Shown here piece after piece: positions 8,927 through 18,474 of a DNA stretch of 64,000 bases. This DNA comes from Arthrobacter livingstonensis (GTDB lineage: Bacteria; Actinomycetota; Actinomycetes; Actinomycetales; Micrococcaceae): positions 28,395-92,394 of the forward strand of contig NZ_QJVD01000021.1 of NCBI RefSeq assembly GCF_003219815.1, given 5' to 3'. The position numbers and the translations under genes were made by a program. Within the stretch, counting starts at the first letter, position 1, and each line of letters begins with the position of its first letter. The notes beneath the pieces are model-generated. The model searched no databases. It worked only from the letters and a program-made list of their open reading frames with translations, and was not told the origin of the DNA.

Positions 8927-9951
8927 TGCCCGAACTTACACCCGCCCAGTGGAGCGGCCGCGACGACGGTCCTGAACTGGAGCACCGACGATGGCACCAT
9001 GTCATCAACGCGTCAATGTCCCCGCCGGGTGGCGCCGCACGACGAACTGATCGGCAAGGCGGACTGGCTGTCATTGGCTTTCAAAGCGACGAGGGGGTGC
9101 GCCGAAACAAGGGGCGCCCGGGAGCTGCCGACGCGCCTGCCGCCATCCGCGCCGCACTGGCATCGCTTTCAGCACCGGACCAGCTCACGGCTTGCGACCT
9201 CGGCGACGTCTCAGTCGCGCAAGGGACCCTGGAAGCAGGCCAGGAACGACTTGGCCACGTGGTTGCTGCGGCGATTCAGGCGGGTCACTTGCCGATCGTG
9301 TTTGGCGGTGGCCATGAAACTGCCTTTGGCAGTTATCTGGGCCTCGTTGGCTCCGGGGCAGTTGATGGCAAAAGACTGGGCATCATCAATCTTGATGCCC
9401 ACTTTGATCTGCGGGCCGATCCGATCCCGTCGTCGGGGACGCCGTTCCGGCAAATCGCAGAACTCGAGATGGCCGCAGGACGCGATTTCACCTACCGGGT
9501 GTTGGGTATCAGCGAAGCCAACAACACGCTGGAATTGTTCCGGACCGCATCGAGCCTGGGCGTGGAGCACATGCTCGACGAGGACTGCGGCAGCGCCGCC
9601 CTTCCCACCGTCATGGCGTTCGTGGACCGCTTCCTGGAAATAGTGGACACTGTCTACCTCACCATTGACCTTGACGTTCTGCCAGCTCATGTCGCTCCCG
9701 GGGTCAGTGCACCCGCCTCATTGGGTGTGCCTCTGGAGGTTATTTTGGCGATCTGCCGGCAACTGGCACGATCACCCAAGCTGGCGCACGTCGACATCGT
9801 GGAACTGAACCCGCGCTTTGACATCGACGGCCGAACCCCCCGGGCCGCGGCCCGATTGGTCCACACGATCGCCACAGAACACTCGGCACTCATGTGGGAT
9901 GTGCCGACCCGACCGTCAACTTCGCCCCAACCTGGAATTGAGTCCCTGTGA
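8923..9951 (+). CDS. hutG: Formimidoylglutamase (HutG, arginase/ureohydrolase family)
   Basis: A 342-residue ureohydrolase predicted to convert N-formimino-L-glutamate to glutamate plus formamide in histidine catabolism. All manganese-binding motifs are visible: GGGHE with His131, LDAHFDLR with Asp158, His160 and Asp162, and TIDLDVLP with Asp249 and Asp251. SSGTPFRQI after the second motif is characteristic of HutG rather than arginase or agmatinase. ATG 8923 (or the adjacent ATG 8926) overlaps the iclR stop; a longer upstream reading is inside iclR and was rejected. No hutH, hutU or hutI is present here, so the substrate may be imported or made elsewhere. Another guanidino substrate cannot be excluded. 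Confidence 0.85.
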   Translation: MMPELTPAQWSGRDDGPELEHRRWHHVINASMSPPGGAARRTDRQGGLAVIGFQSDEGVRRNKGRPGAADAPAAIRAALASLSAPDQLTACDLGDVSVAQGTLEAGQERLGHVVAAAIQAGHLPIVFGGGHETAFGSYLGLVGSGAVDGKRLGIINLDAHFDLRADPIPSSGTPFRQIAELEMAAGRDFTYRVLGISEANNTLELFRTASSLGVEHMLDEDCGSAALPTVMAFVDRFLEIVDTVYLTIDLDVLPAHVAPGVSAPASLGVPLEVILAICRQLARSPKLAHVDIVELNPRFDIDGRTPRAAARLVHTIATEHSALMWDVPTRPSTSPQPGIESL

Positions 9952-11456
9952 AAGTTCTATTTGCCCGCCACCGCTGGTGGGTTGTCCTGCTGGCCGCCCT
10001 CATCGGTTTCACCGGCATCGCGGCTCAGGCCGCCACAGCCGCGCCCTCCACGGACCCCGGATCCTCCTCCGCCAAACTCACTGCGCTGCAGTCCGGGAAC
10101 CAGACCCTGAGAGTCGGCACCGACGCCACTTTCCCGCCGTTCGAGTTCACTGACGCCAACGGGGCAAAGATGGGCTTTGACATTGACCTGATCCGGGCAC
10201 TGGCGAAGAAATCTGGTATCAAGAACGTCGAATTCATCCAAATGCCTTTTGGCAACATCGTCCCTGCCTTGCAAGCGAACCAAATAGACGTGGGCGCTTC
10301 CGCCATCTACATTAGCGCCGAGCGCGCCAAGGCCATCGACTTTTCCGACGTCTACTACCCGGGCGGCCTGGGCATGTTCGTCGGCGAGGACAACACCACG
10401 GTGAAGTCGCTGGCCGACCTGGCCGGCAAGAAGGTCGCCGTGCAGGTGGGCACCAAGTCCGTGGAGTGGCTGGAGCAAAACCAGCCGAAGGCGCAGCTGG
10501 TGCAGGTGCAGACCAACGACCAGATGTTCTCCTCCGTCAAGCTGGGCCAGGCCGACGCCGTGGTCACCGGCCAGCCCGCCGGACGTTACTTCATCCACCA
10601 GCAGGGCGGCCTGAAGCAGGTGGGCGAACGGCTCACCAACGAAAACTACGGCTACGCGTTCCAAAAATCGGACACCGCCATCAAGGATGCGTTCAATGCC
10701 TCCTTGGCCACGATGAAGAAGGACGGCGGGTATGACAAGCTCACCGCCAAATGGTTTGGCGACGAGGCCACCGCCGCCAGCGGCCCCGCCAAGGCGCACG
10801 CGCTGATCAACATCTCATCTATCACCAACTCAGCCCGCCCGCTATGGAACGGCTTTGTCACCACCATGGAAATCATTGGCATGTCTCTGGTGTTGAGCCT
10901 TGCGTTCGGCATGCTGGGCGGTTTTGCCAAGCTGTCCAAAATCAGCCCGATTCGCTGGGTCGGTACGGCATATGTGTCCATCATCCGAGGCACGCCATTC
11001 ATAGTGCAGCTCTTCATGATCTACTTTGGCCTCCCTCAACTTGGCGTGCAGCTGCAGCCTATGGTGGCCGGCGTACTCGCCCTAGGCTTGTATAGCGGCT
11101 CGTACGTGACGGAAATTGTCCGCGGCGCTATCCAGTCAGTAGACAAGGGACAGATGGAGGCTGCGCGATCCTGTGGCATGAGCTCCGGGGCCGCCCTCCG
11201 GCACATCATCGTCCCGCAAGCGTTCCTGCGCATGCTTCCACCACTGGGCAATGAGTTTGTATCTCTGACAAAGAACTCGGCGCTGGTGTCCTTCGTGACC
11301 ATTAGCGAACTGTTCCTGGTCGGCCAAACCATCATCTCCCGCACCTTTGATGCCCTGACCGTGTACATCTTTATTGGTCTTGTCTACTACGTCATCACCA
11401 ACATCATCGGCTTCATCGCAAGCACCCTCGAAAAGAAAATGGCGGTATACATCTAA
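9948..11456 (+). CDS. Amino-acid ABC importer: substrate-binding protein fused to permease
   Basis: A 502-residue fusion. A signal peptide (residues 1-33, ending AQAATAA) leads into a family-3 polar-amino-acid binding domain (about 53-270; [29 protein letters not shown]). A His/Glu/Gln/Arg-type permease domain follows (about 290-500; [20 protein letters not shown] and the coupling-helix region [20 protein letters not shown]). Fused binding protein-permeases are known in this transporter family. Start GTG 9948 overlaps the hutG stop (GTGA), and the ATPase gene follows with a one-base overlap, so importer and hydrolase are made together. The substrate is probably glutamate- or histidine-related, judged from hutG. 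Confidence 0.85.
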   Translation: MKVLFARHRWWVVLLAALIGFTGIAAQAATAAPSTDPGSSSAKLTALQSGNQTLRVGTDATFPPFEFTDANGAKMGFDIDLIRALAKKSGIKNVEFIQMPFGNIVPALQANQIDVGASAIYISAERAKAIDFSDVYYPGGLGMFVGEDNTTVKSLADLAGKKVAVQVGTKSVEWLEQNQPKAQLVQVQTNDQMFSSVKLGQADAVVTGQPAGRYFIHQQGGLKQVGERLTNENYGYAFQKSDTAIKDAFNASLATMKKDGGYDKLTAKWFGDEATAASGPAKAHALINISSITNSARPLWNGFVTTMEIIGMSLVLSLAFGMLGGFAKLSKISPIRWVGTAYVSIIRGTPFIVQLFMIYFGLPQLGVQLQPMVAGVLALGLYSGSYVTEIVRGAIQSVDKGQMEAARSCGMSSGAALRHIIVPQAFLRMLPPLGNEFVSLTKNSALVSFVTISELFLVGQTIISRTFDALTVYIFIGLVYYVITNIIGFIASTLEKKMAVYI

Positions 11457-12187
11457 TGGCTCTACTTACCACCAAAGCCATCACAAAGAAGTTTGGCACC
11501 TTGGACGTACTCAAAGGTATCGACTTCACCATCGAGCCCGGCGAGGTAGTGGCCGTCATCGGCCCCAGCGGAGGCGGCAAGTCAACTTTCCTCCGCTGCT
11601 TGAACCTGTTGGAAAGGCCCACGTCTGGGCACGTCTTGTTCGACGACGAGGATTTGCTGGCTCCCAACGTCAACTTGGACCGGCTTCGCTCCCGCATGGG
11701 GATGGTCTTCCAACAGTTCAACCTCTTCCATAACCTGACGGCCTTGCGCAACGTCGTGCTGCCACAAATCAACGTGCTGGGAAAGACCAAGGCCGAGGCC
11801 GAAGCCCACGCGATGGAGCTTTTGGAAAAGGTCGGCATGACCCACCGTGCCAACGCGTACCCGAGTCAGCTCTCCGGCGGCCAAAAGCAGCGCGTCGCCA
11901 TCGCCCGTGCAGTCGCCATGAGCCCGAAATTAATGCTGTTCGACGAGCCCACCAGCGCACTCGATCCCGAAGTGGTCAAGGATGTCCTTGGCGTCATGAC
12001 CGACCTGGCACGCCAAGGTATGACCATGATTGTCGTGACGCACGAAATGGGTTTTGCCAGGAAAGTAGCGGATCGAGTGGTCTTTATCGACGGCGGAGTC
12101 ATTGCCGCAGACATGCCCCCTGAAGAGTTCTTCGGCGAAGATAACACTAATCCCCGCGTCAGGGAGTTCCTCGACAAGGTCCTCTGA
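11456..12187 (+). CDS. Polar amino-acid ABC transporter ATP-binding protein (GlnQ-like)
   Basis: A 243-residue ATPase partner of the upstream fused binding protein-permease. Walker A GPSGGGKS (36-43), Q-loop MVFQQFNLF, signature LSGGQKQRV, Walker [13 protein letters not shown] and switch His in VVTHEMGF are all intact, and the overall sequence fits the GlnQ/HisP/ArtP group. ATG 11456 shares its first base with the previous TAA. It ends the iclR-hutG-transporter operon and is convergent with the minus-strand relaxase operon. Confidence 0.9.
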   Translation: MALLTTKAITKKFGTLDVLKGIDFTIEPGEVVAVIGPSGGGKSTFLRCLNLLERPTSGHVLFDDEDLLAPNVNLDRLRSRMGMVFQQFNLFHNLTALRNVVLPQINVLGKTKAEAEAHAMELLEKVGMTHRANAYPSQLSGGQKQRVAIARAVAMSPKLMLFDEPTSALDPEVVKDVLGVMTDLARQGMTMIVVTHEMGFARKVADRVVFIDGGVIAADMPPEEFFGEDNTNPRVREFLDKVL

Positions 12188-12261
12188 CGCCCGCGGCGGA
12201 CCTCACTGAACAAAGGAAGTGCGGGGCCGGTCAGGAGCAGCGGTTGTCTTCGCGTATTGGT

Positions 12262-12780
12262 TCAATGCCCGCTTGCCGGAGCAACAGCTCGGCAGTCGGT
12301 CTCTGCAATCCTGTACGTTGGTGGCCAAGGCTGGCCGATGTGGACCTGGTTTGGATCGGGTGTGATGAGCAGGACGGAGCCTGGCCAGTACGTGCCGCCA
12401 CCGCCTTCGATCCACGCGGGCTGCCGATAGCCGAATTGGTCCCAGTTGATGGTCACCCATGCGCCCGTGGGCTGCACTTCCTGGACGCTGAGGACGGTGA
12501 CTTCGGTGGTCGTGGTGCCATTCCGTTTGGCTGCTTCGAGTTCCTGCCACAGCCGTTGCGCGTTCGTGTTCCAACGGCTGGCTCGGCGGACTTTGGCGAT
12601 CCAACGAAGTGCCAGCACTAGGGCCAAGACGAGAAGTATCGAAGCCACGGTCGTCATCCACGGTGACGCCGGCCAGTTCGCGACGGTCGCTGGCACCATG
12701 TACAGCGTGCACAGGCCTACCAGGACGCTCCACACGAGGAGGGGCGTTGAGACTACTTTCGGTTTGATCATAGGGTTCAT
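12262..12780 (-). CDS. Small membrane protein at the end of the relaxase operon
   Basis: A 172-residue protein with two N-terminal hydrophobic segments (TPLLVWSVLVGLCTLYMV and MTTVASILLVLALVLALRWI), then a soluble domain of about 110 residues rich in Trp and Thr. I do not recognise a named family. It lies 29 bases after traA on the same strand, so it is probably cotranscribed and may act at the membrane in transfer or entry exclusion (speculative). AAAGGAAG precedes it; ATG 12780 or the in-frame GTG three codons earlier could be used. Confidence 0.55.
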   Translation of the reverse strand: MNPMIKPKVVSTPLLVWSVLVGLCTLYMVPATVANWPASPWMTTVASILLVLALVLALRWIAKVRRASRWNTNAQRLWQELEAAKRNGTTTTEVTVLSVQEVQPTGAWVTINWDQFGYRQPAWIEGGGGTYWPGSVLLITPDPNQVHIGQPWPPTYRIAETDCRAVAPASGH

Positions 12781-12809
12781 GACCGCCACGCTTCCTTTCG
12801 AGATCCAGT

Positions 12810-15800
12810 CTAGAGCGAGGGTCCGACGGCGGTAAGTGGCCTGTGCACAATTGGTGCCGGCAGCGGCGGACGATCCCTCTCCGGAATACGTGCGTTTACG
12901 TTCGGCATGGACTCGATTCGCCGCTGAAGCTCGGCACGTTCTTGTGTCTGCTCCCATTCATAATTGGACGGATCGGGACCGAGTGGGTCGACGTGGGTTT
13001 CGATGTCCCAGCGGTCGCGGTATGCGGCGACCTCTCCGACGACAGTTGCCCAGCGTCTGGCATCGATCGTGGGTCCGACGGTGGATTCCAGTCTGCTTAC
13101 CCAATGGGGCCTGTCCATCAGGGCTACCCTGGCGACGAGGGCCCGGCGGTTGATCGTGCGGGACCGTACCTGATCCAACATGTCCTGCAGGTCCAACCGC
13201 ACTGTGAATAGTTGCTCGTTCAAGGTTCCCAGCGGCTCGCCGACGCCGTCGCCTGCATTCCGGCGCAACCGCGCGTGGATGACGGCCATGTGGTCCTGAG
13301 CGTCGCCTGGATGGCGCAGCGCGCCATCCAGTACCCGCTGCGCGGCACCTGTATTGATGGCAACGGCGCGGCGCCAGGCGGCGACCCCCGCACCCCAGGA
13401 GGGCGACTTCTGAAGGTGGGTGACGACGTCGGGCATCATCTTGGAGATGGCGGCCGTGAGGTGTTCGGCGGCGGCCAGCTGGGCGAGGTAGTCGTATTCG
13501 GCGGCGAGACTCAGGAGGGTGTCTGCCTTGGCGGTTTCAGCCTGACGGACTTCGTGGGCGGTGCGTTCGGCTCCTTCGGCAGAAAGGACTTCACCAAGGA
13601 TTTGGCGCCAGTCGGAGATTGCGCCGGTCATGGCGGGTTCGTCGAGAACGGGGCTGGACTCGCAGACGTAGACGGTGTTGCTGTTGCGGCCGCGGGTCAT
13701 GCCGACGTAAAAAAGCTCGCGGGTGAGGCAGCCTTGCGTCAGGACGATGTGGCTGGTGTCCACGGTGATGCCCTGGGAACGGTGCGCGGTGGTTGCATAG
13801 CCCAACTCGGCGGAAGTACCGAGATAAACGGCGTCAAGGTTGATGGTGGCACGGGTGTCCAGGCGACGGGCTGTGATGGTCCCGTCCCTGCGGGGTCGCT
13901 TGGTCATCCGCAGGAGGGTGCCGTTGCGCAGGTAGTCGCCATTGCTGTCGGTCAGTTTGCGGTTGTTCTTGCGGGCGATGATGATGTCGCCGCGGCCTGC
14001 GGTCAGGCCGTCGGCGAGGGCGACAGTGTGCTCGGCATCGACGATCCCCGATTCAACCAGGGCGGCGTGCGCCCGCTCGTTCAGGGTCGTCACGGTGTCG
14101 TTGTCCGGGGCGATGAGGATGGATGATCTGCCGCCGCGTTGATCGCCTGCCCATGCCGCGTAGGCATTCTCGACCATGTCCGTGAAGTCACCATGCTGGA
14201 TGCGGCCGTGAGCTGCGTACAGGTCGACGGCGTCGATGTTGCCTTCCCGAAGCTGCAAAGACGCCGGACCCTCCCAATTATGAGTGAAGCGGTGGATGCT
14301 GGTCAGCTCGACGGCGTTGCCGTCCCGGTGCAGCCAGCCAAGCATGCCGCCGGCGTCGATCGCGTCGAGCTGGGCTGGATCGCCGACGAGCAGGAGTTTG
14401 GCTCCCACATCCCGGGCTTGGTGGACCAGACCTGCGAGTTGGATGGTCGAGACCATGGATGCCTCATCGACGATGATGAGCTGGTTTTCCTTGAACTGCC
14501 ACAGTGACTGCTGGAGGGACAGGCTGGCAAGCTGCGGTGCCACCGCGCCGTGCCTTCCTCGCCGCGTGGACTCCAGTGCACGGAAGCGGTCGGCCCTGTT
14601 GTTGGCACCTTGTCCGAGACTTTCGTAGAGCCATTTGGCGATGTTCTCGGCAGTGATGCCGAGTTCCTTCGCCAGGACTTCGGCGCTGGCTGCCGCAGGC
14701 GCAAGTCCGACGACGCTGCCCTCACCATGGTCCTCTTCCCAGGCGGCCTTGATGGCCGCCATGGTGGTGGTCTTTCCCGACCCGGCAGGTCCAACGATGG
14801 CATCGAGTCTGTGGCCGCTGGTGAGGACGGCAAGTGCCGCTGTGAGCTGGTCCGACGCGAGCTGGTAGCCAGCCCGGTGTCGGTAGGTGGTGAGTTGTGC
14901 GGAAGTCTCAGCTGAACGCGCGGCTGGCCCTCCGTCGTCGTTCCTTGCCTGCATGATGAGTTGCTCGTTGGCGAGTGTGCTGGCGTCGGTGTAGAGGCGT
15001 GCGCCGGGGAAGTCGAAGGCGCTGCGCCCGGCGTATGCGAGATCCTCGGCGGCGTTGATCGGAAGCCGGTAGCGGACCTTGGTGAGCAGAACGGATTGGG
15101 ATTCCGCGGCAGCGGTTACGGCGTCGATGATGAAGCGGCGGTCGGCGGAGGAGTGGCAGCGGATGTCGGCGCAGGTGCGTTCAGCCTCTGCGAAGAGGTT
15201 CCAGCGGTTCCAGGTGGCCCTGCGCCGGGCGACGCCGTCGCGGGTCAGGGCGGCGGCTGCGTCAACCCATGCGGGGGAGAGATCCGAGGCACGGACGGGC
15301 CGTTGCCGGGAGCGGTGGATGGTGCGTTCGACGACGGTCCCCGGGTTCTGCCCTGCGGCACATGCCCGGTTTCGCCAGCTGACCCGCAATTCATCGAGCG
15401 GTGTGGGGGATTCATCCTTGGCCTTGCGTGTGGATAGTGTGGCGATCTGGCGCAGCTTGATAATCGTTGTGGCGGTCGGCTTTCGGCCGTGTCCGTAGGT
15501 CCAGCTCTGGGTGAGCTTGTCGGTTTCGGCGTCGATGAGACGGCTGCGGTTGGAAAATTCCCTGATGAGCGCGTTGTCGACGCCGCTGAGTTCGTGGCTG
15601 GGGTTTCGTTGGGCCGTGGTGGGGGAGCGGAAGTCCGCATCGGTGCCGAGGTCGCGGCGTAGTTCGTCGAAGAGGAGCCCGTTGTAGTGTTCGCTGGCGG
15701 CGACGACAGCCTTGAACAATGCTCGTGAGTCTATGGTCGCCCATGCGCCGTCGCTACGGCGCTGAACTCGATTGGCGATGATCAGGTGGGTATGGAGTTG

Positions 15801-16358
15801 AGGATCGCCAGCGCGGGATTCCCAATGGTCAAACGCGGCGGTAATAGCTCCCCTCGTGCCGACGTGGACGACGCCGTTGCGTCCAGTTCGTGTATGGATC
15901 GCTTCCTGCTCAAGCCAGGTAAGGACGGTGCTGACGGCCCGATGGTGGGCGTCAAGGATTTGTTGCCGGACGTCCTTGTCGGCCAGGGCCCAGAGAACGG
16001 AGACGGATTTAGGAACACTAAAAGTCAGGTCGAAGCCGGCGACGCCGTGGCGATGTTGCTCCTCGCCGTTGCGGGCGGTAACGGTGGTCTGGCTGTGGGG
16101 CCGGCCGAGGATCGCCTGTGTATCGGGATGCTGGGCGAGGGAGAAGACAGCTTTGGCCTCTGCGGCCGTGACCGGTTGCAGTTTTTGGCGGTCGATACCC
16201 GCAAGTCCTTGGCCGAGCCAGCGTCCCTGCGGAGTGCCAGCTTTGACGTAATAGCTGGTGGCGTCGTTGATGGGTTTCATGAGGTCGGCCTGCATGGTGG
16301 TCCTAAGCAGGTATTTCAGTCCGGCGTCGGCTGTCAGCCGCGCCATGGAGACTGTCAT
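12810..16358 (-). CDS. traA: TraA/MobF conjugative relaxase-helicase
   Basis: An 1182-residue relaxase that should nick oriT, stay attached to the 5' end and unwind the transferred strand. The N-terminal TrwC-type domain carries the HUH metal triad (His178 in FDHWESR, His189 and His191 in GDPQLHTHLIIAN) and tyrosine candidates Tyr16 and Tyr36-Tyr37. The conserved GFDLTFSVPKSVSVLWAL segment lies at about 108-125. A RecD-like helicase follows: Walker A GPAGSGKT (523-530), Walker B IIVDEASMVS (Asp631-Glu632) and a GYATTAHRSQGITVD motif. Its start overlaps the stop of the upstream zinc-ribbon gene by 4 bases. This is the defining mobilisation gene of the element. Confidence 0.93.
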   Translation of the reverse strand: MTVSMARLTADAGLKYLLRTTMQADLMKPINDATSYYVKAGTPQGRWLGQGLAGIDRQKLQPVTAAEAKAVFSLAQHPDTQAILGRPHSQTTVTARNGEEQHRHGVAGFDLTFSVPKSVSVLWALADKDVRQQILDAHHRAVSTVLTWLEQEAIHTRTGRNGVVHVGTRGAITAAFDHWESRAGDPQLHTHLIIANRVQRRSDGAWATIDSRALFKAVVAASEHYNGLLFDELRRDLGTDADFRSPTTAQRNPSHELSGVDNALIREFSNRSRLIDAETDKLTQSWTYGHGRKPTATTIIKLRQIATLSTRKAKDESPTPLDELRVSWRNRACAAGQNPGTVVERTIHRSRQRPVRASDLSPAWVDAAAALTRDGVARRRATWNRWNLFAEAERTCADIRCHSSADRRFIIDAVTAAAESQSVLLTKVRYRLPINAAEDLAYAGRSAFDFPGARLYTDASTLANEQLIMQARNDDGGPAARSAETSAQLTTYRHRAGYQLASDQLTAALAVLTSGHRLDAIVGPAGSGKTTTMAAIKAAWEEDHGEGSVVGLAPAAASAEVLAKELGITAENIAKWLYESLGQGANNRADRFRALESTRRGRHGAVAPQLASLSLQQSLWQFKENQLIIVDEASMVSTIQLAGLVHQARDVGAKLLLVGDPAQLDAIDAGGMLGWLHRDGNAVELTSIHRFTHNWEGPASLQLREGNIDAVDLYAAHGRIQHGDFTDMVENAYAAWAGDQRGGRSSILIAPDNDTVTTLNERAHAALVESGIVDAEHTVALADGLTAGRGDIIIARKNNRKLTDSNGDYLRNGTLLRMTKRPRRDGTITARRLDTRATINLDAVYLGTSAELGYATTAHRSQGITVDTSHIVLTQGCLTRELFYVGMTRGRNSNTVYVCESSPVLDEPAMTGAISDWRQILGEVLSAEGAERTAHEVRQAETAKADTLLSLAAEYDYLAQLAAAEHLTAAISKMMPDVVTHLQKSPSWGAGVAAWRRAVAINTGAAQRVLDGALRHPGDAQDHMAVIHARLRRNAGDGVGEPLGTLNEQLFTVRLDLQDMLDQVRSRTINRRALVARVALMDRPHWVSRLESTVGPTIDARRWATVVGEVAAYRDRWDIETHVDPLGPDPSNYEWEQTQERAELQRRIESMPNVNARIPERDRPPLPAPIVHRPLTAVGPSL

Positions 16359-16912
16359 TGTTCGGGAACGAGGGTGTTGGACCGCCAGCCTCGGCGTTGG
16401 AAGATCTCCTTCGTGGCTTTGTCGAGCGGGAGACCAAGCCGCGAGGAGAGCTCAAACAGCCTGCCGGCGATCTGCAGCAGTTCCTGGTAGTCGGCATGCT
16501 GGCCGTGGAACAGCCGGGCGTTCTCCAGTTGCAGCTCGGTGATCTGGGCCTTCAACTCCGGCATCTCGCAAGCAATGTCGACGTTGATGGTGGCCAGGTC
16601 CCGCAAACGGGTGCGAAGCTTTTCGAGTTCTTGCTCGTGCCGGTTGGTCTGGGTCTCGAGTTGGTTTCGCGCCGTTTGCCGGGCCTCGGACAGCTGCCGC
16701 TGGCACTTGTCGGTAGCAGCTTCCAAGTTGACACGGTTTTCGGTGACGGCGGCGGCCAGCTGAGTCTTCAACCGGCGTGACGCCTGCGTGTGCTTCCGGT
16801 CTTGCCACTCCCAGTCCCGGTGACGGCGTGAGCATGAGGGGGAACAATATTGCTGGGACACGCGCCCCGGTTCAAAAGCGGTCCCACATTGCCTGCAATT
16901 TTTGGTATTCAT
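16355..16912 (-). CDS. Zinc-ribbon/coiled-coil protein preceding the relaxase
   Basis: A 185-residue protein. An N-terminal Cys4 cluster (CRQCGTAF then QQYCSPSC) is followed by basic residues (RRHRDWEWQDRKH) and then a long predicted coiled coil of about 110 residues full of Glu, Gln, Arg and Leu. The end is short and conserved-looking (GLPLDKATKEIFQRRGW). It overlaps traA by 4 bases, so the two are coupled. A small DNA-binding accessory (relaxosome) protein is a reasonable guess from position and architecture, but I recognise no named family. The Shine-Dalgarno is weak. Confidence 0.6.
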   Translation of the reverse strand: MNTKNCRQCGTAFEPGRVSQQYCSPSCSRRHRDWEWQDRKHTQASRRLKTQLAAAVTENRVNLEAATDKCQRQLSEARQTARNQLETQTNRHEQELEKLRTRLRDLATINVDIACEMPELKAQITELQLENARLFHGQHADYQELLQIAGRLFELSSRLGLPLDKATKEIFQRRGWRSNTLVPEQ

Positions 16913-17162
16913 ACCAGTTCATGGGGCCAGCCAACCTCAACGACGTGAGTGAACGACGTGTCCGAAACTGACGCCCAAACCTTGGATGCCAGACGTGTGA
17001 AGTATTTTTTGGTTGCGGCAGCAGCACGGTGGGGGCGGCGAATTTGCTGAGGGATTGGCTTTGGTGGCATCTGGCTGCAGTGATGGGCAAGGGAATGTTG
17101 GTGGCGCAGGGGAGTGCCGCATGAGGTTGTCATGCGGCACTGGATTTCCCATTGGGCGGTGA
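16913..17162. other. Noncoding gap inside the relaxase operon; candidate oriT/relaxosome-binding region
   Basis: 250 bases without a convincing gene. It contains two direct copies of AACGACGTG spaced 13 bases apart (16939-16947 and 16952-16960) and an 11-bp perfect hairpin AGTGCCGCATG/CATGCGGCACT (17113-17123 and 17131-17141). Direct repeats plus a hairpin next to a relaxase operon are typical of oriT regions, but the hairpin could simply be a transcription attenuator after the glutaredoxin-like gene. Confidence 0.35.
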
Positions 17163-17399
17163 CTATTGGATGGCGAGGCGGAGTCGTTCGATTTCGGTGG
17201 GGTTGAATCCTGACCAGTGGTGGTGGTCGATGACGACAACGATCGGCGCTTGAGAGTAGCCGAGGTCTTGGACGTATTCGAGGGCGGCGGCGTTGGTTGT
17301 CAGGTCTACGAGCTTGTAGGGGATGCCGGCGTGGTCCAGTGTGAGGCAGGTGAACTTGCATTGTTGGCAGCCCGGCTTGCTGTAGACCGTGATCCTCAT
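17163..17399 (-). CDS. Glutaredoxin/NrdH-like redoxin
   Basis: A 78-residue thioredoxin-fold protein starting MRITVYSKPGCQQCK, with the redox motif CQQC at residues 11-14 and the cis-Pro region QAPIVVV, as in NrdH-redoxins. Family members pass electrons to ribonucleotide reductase or other disulfide enzymes. I chose ATG 17399 because it gives the normal family length and has GTGAGG upstream; a 52-residue in-frame extension is inside the neighbouring gene. NrdH-like genes recur in actinobacterial conjugative elements; why is not known. Confidence 0.8.
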   Translation of the reverse strand: MRITVYSKPGCQQCKFTCLTLDHAGIPYKLVDLTTNAAALEYVQDLGYSQAPIVVVIDHHHWSGFNPTEIERLRLAIQ

Positions 17400-17448
17400 G
17401 TCCCTCACCTCACTTTCTTCGGGTTTCTTGGTGGGCTCCGTGGACCTG

Positions 17449-18474
17449 TTAGTGGGGGTTCCGGTATGCGGTGTGTTTGTGCTGGGCCCAGCCGGACACG
17501 GCGCCGGCGCCGAGCATCTGGTCCAGCAGTCTGGCCAGATGGTAGTCGGGGTCAAATGTCAGAGCGACGTGCATGTAGTTCGCGGCAGCCGTTCCTTTGC
17601 CCTTCCACCAGCAAATGTGCCCGAGCATCGTCAACGGGGCCGCAGCATGTGTCGGGGCAGCTATCGTTAGCAGTTGTCGCAGCAGGCTTTCAGATCTGTC
17701 GATCCGGTCCCATTGCGGGGCTTCGTCTGTGGCGCCAAACAGTGTGGATCCCATGGGTTCGTTGATGCCTGGCATGTCGGCCAGGATCTGGTCGCGGAGT
17801 CCCACCTGCTGCAGGCCCGCAAGGACCTCGGCCAACTGGTCATGGGTGGGTTCGGCACCGTGGTCAATGAGCTCCATCCACAGCCGGTAGACCGCGGCCA
17901 GGCCCTTGGCCGGGTGGCTGGCCATAAATCGCATCGCTGAATCGACGGCGTCGTGGTCTGCATGGGTGGCGGTCAGCTCGGGGATGGCGGGCGTGTCGCT
18001 CGGTTCGATGAGGCTGCCTTGGTAGACCAGCTCCGCATTGAGGGTACTGGATTCAAGAGCTGCCAGCGGGATCTCCTGGCCGCAGCAGGTGGAGTTGGGG
18101 CCGTCGTACGGGACAAAGGATGTGGGGCCGACGATCCACACGTGATGGACGAGCAGCCCGGCCGCCGAGAAGTGGCACCTTAGTCCCTGGACCATGGTAG
18201 CGAAAGGCTTGGGGCCTCCCTTGCTCCATGGCTGGTGGGTGAACAAGGCCATGAGGACGGCGGTGGCGTCATGGTCGACGCCAAAGTAGTGGGCGACGCG
18301 ATCGGAGTAGGCCTCGCCGACGTCCGTGGTGTCTGGCAGGTTCACTCGGAGGGTGGGGCCGAGAGTCGTCCCGTCGAGGGCGACGCAGACGAGACTTTCC
18401 TGAGGCCAGTAGCCGAGGCTATGGCCCATGTAGCTGATGACGTCGGCCGGGCTGCTGATTCTGATCGGTTCCAT
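17449..18474 (-). CDS. DUF4192 family protein
   Basis: A 341-residue protein whose N-terminus (SPADVISYMGHSLGYWPQ followed by ESLVCVAL) is the hallmark of DUF4192, a family widespread in Actinobacteria with no established activity. The C-terminus (HICWWKGKGTAAANYMHVAL and ALTFDPDYHLARLLDQML) also fits the family. AGAGGAG upstream supports ATG 18474. It is the first gene of a minus-strand operon leading to the relaxase, an association seen in other actinobacterial plasmids and ICEs. Confidence 0.8.
   Translation of the reverse strand: MEPIRISSPADVISYMGHSLGYWPQESLVCVALDGTTLGPTLRVNLPDTTDVGEAYSDRVAHYFGVDHDATAVLMALFTHQPWSKGGPKPFATMVQGLRCHFSAAGLLVHHVWIVGPTSFVPYDGPNSTCCGQEIPLAALESSTLNAELVYQGSLIEPSDTPAIPELTATHADHDAVDSAMRFMASHPAKGLAAVYRLWMELIDHGAEPTHDQLAEVLAGLQQVGLRDQILADMPGINEPMGSTLFGATDEAPQWDRIDRSESLLRQLLTIAAPTHAAAPLTMLGHICWWKGKGTAAANYMHVALTFDPDYHLARLLDQMLGAGAVSGWAQHKHTAYRNPH

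Noticed and set aside
13212-14126. Long plus-strand open frame antisense to the relaxase gene
   Set aside because: It is the reverse complement of a strongly conserved helicase region; Gly/Val-rich shadow composition and no ribosome-binding site.
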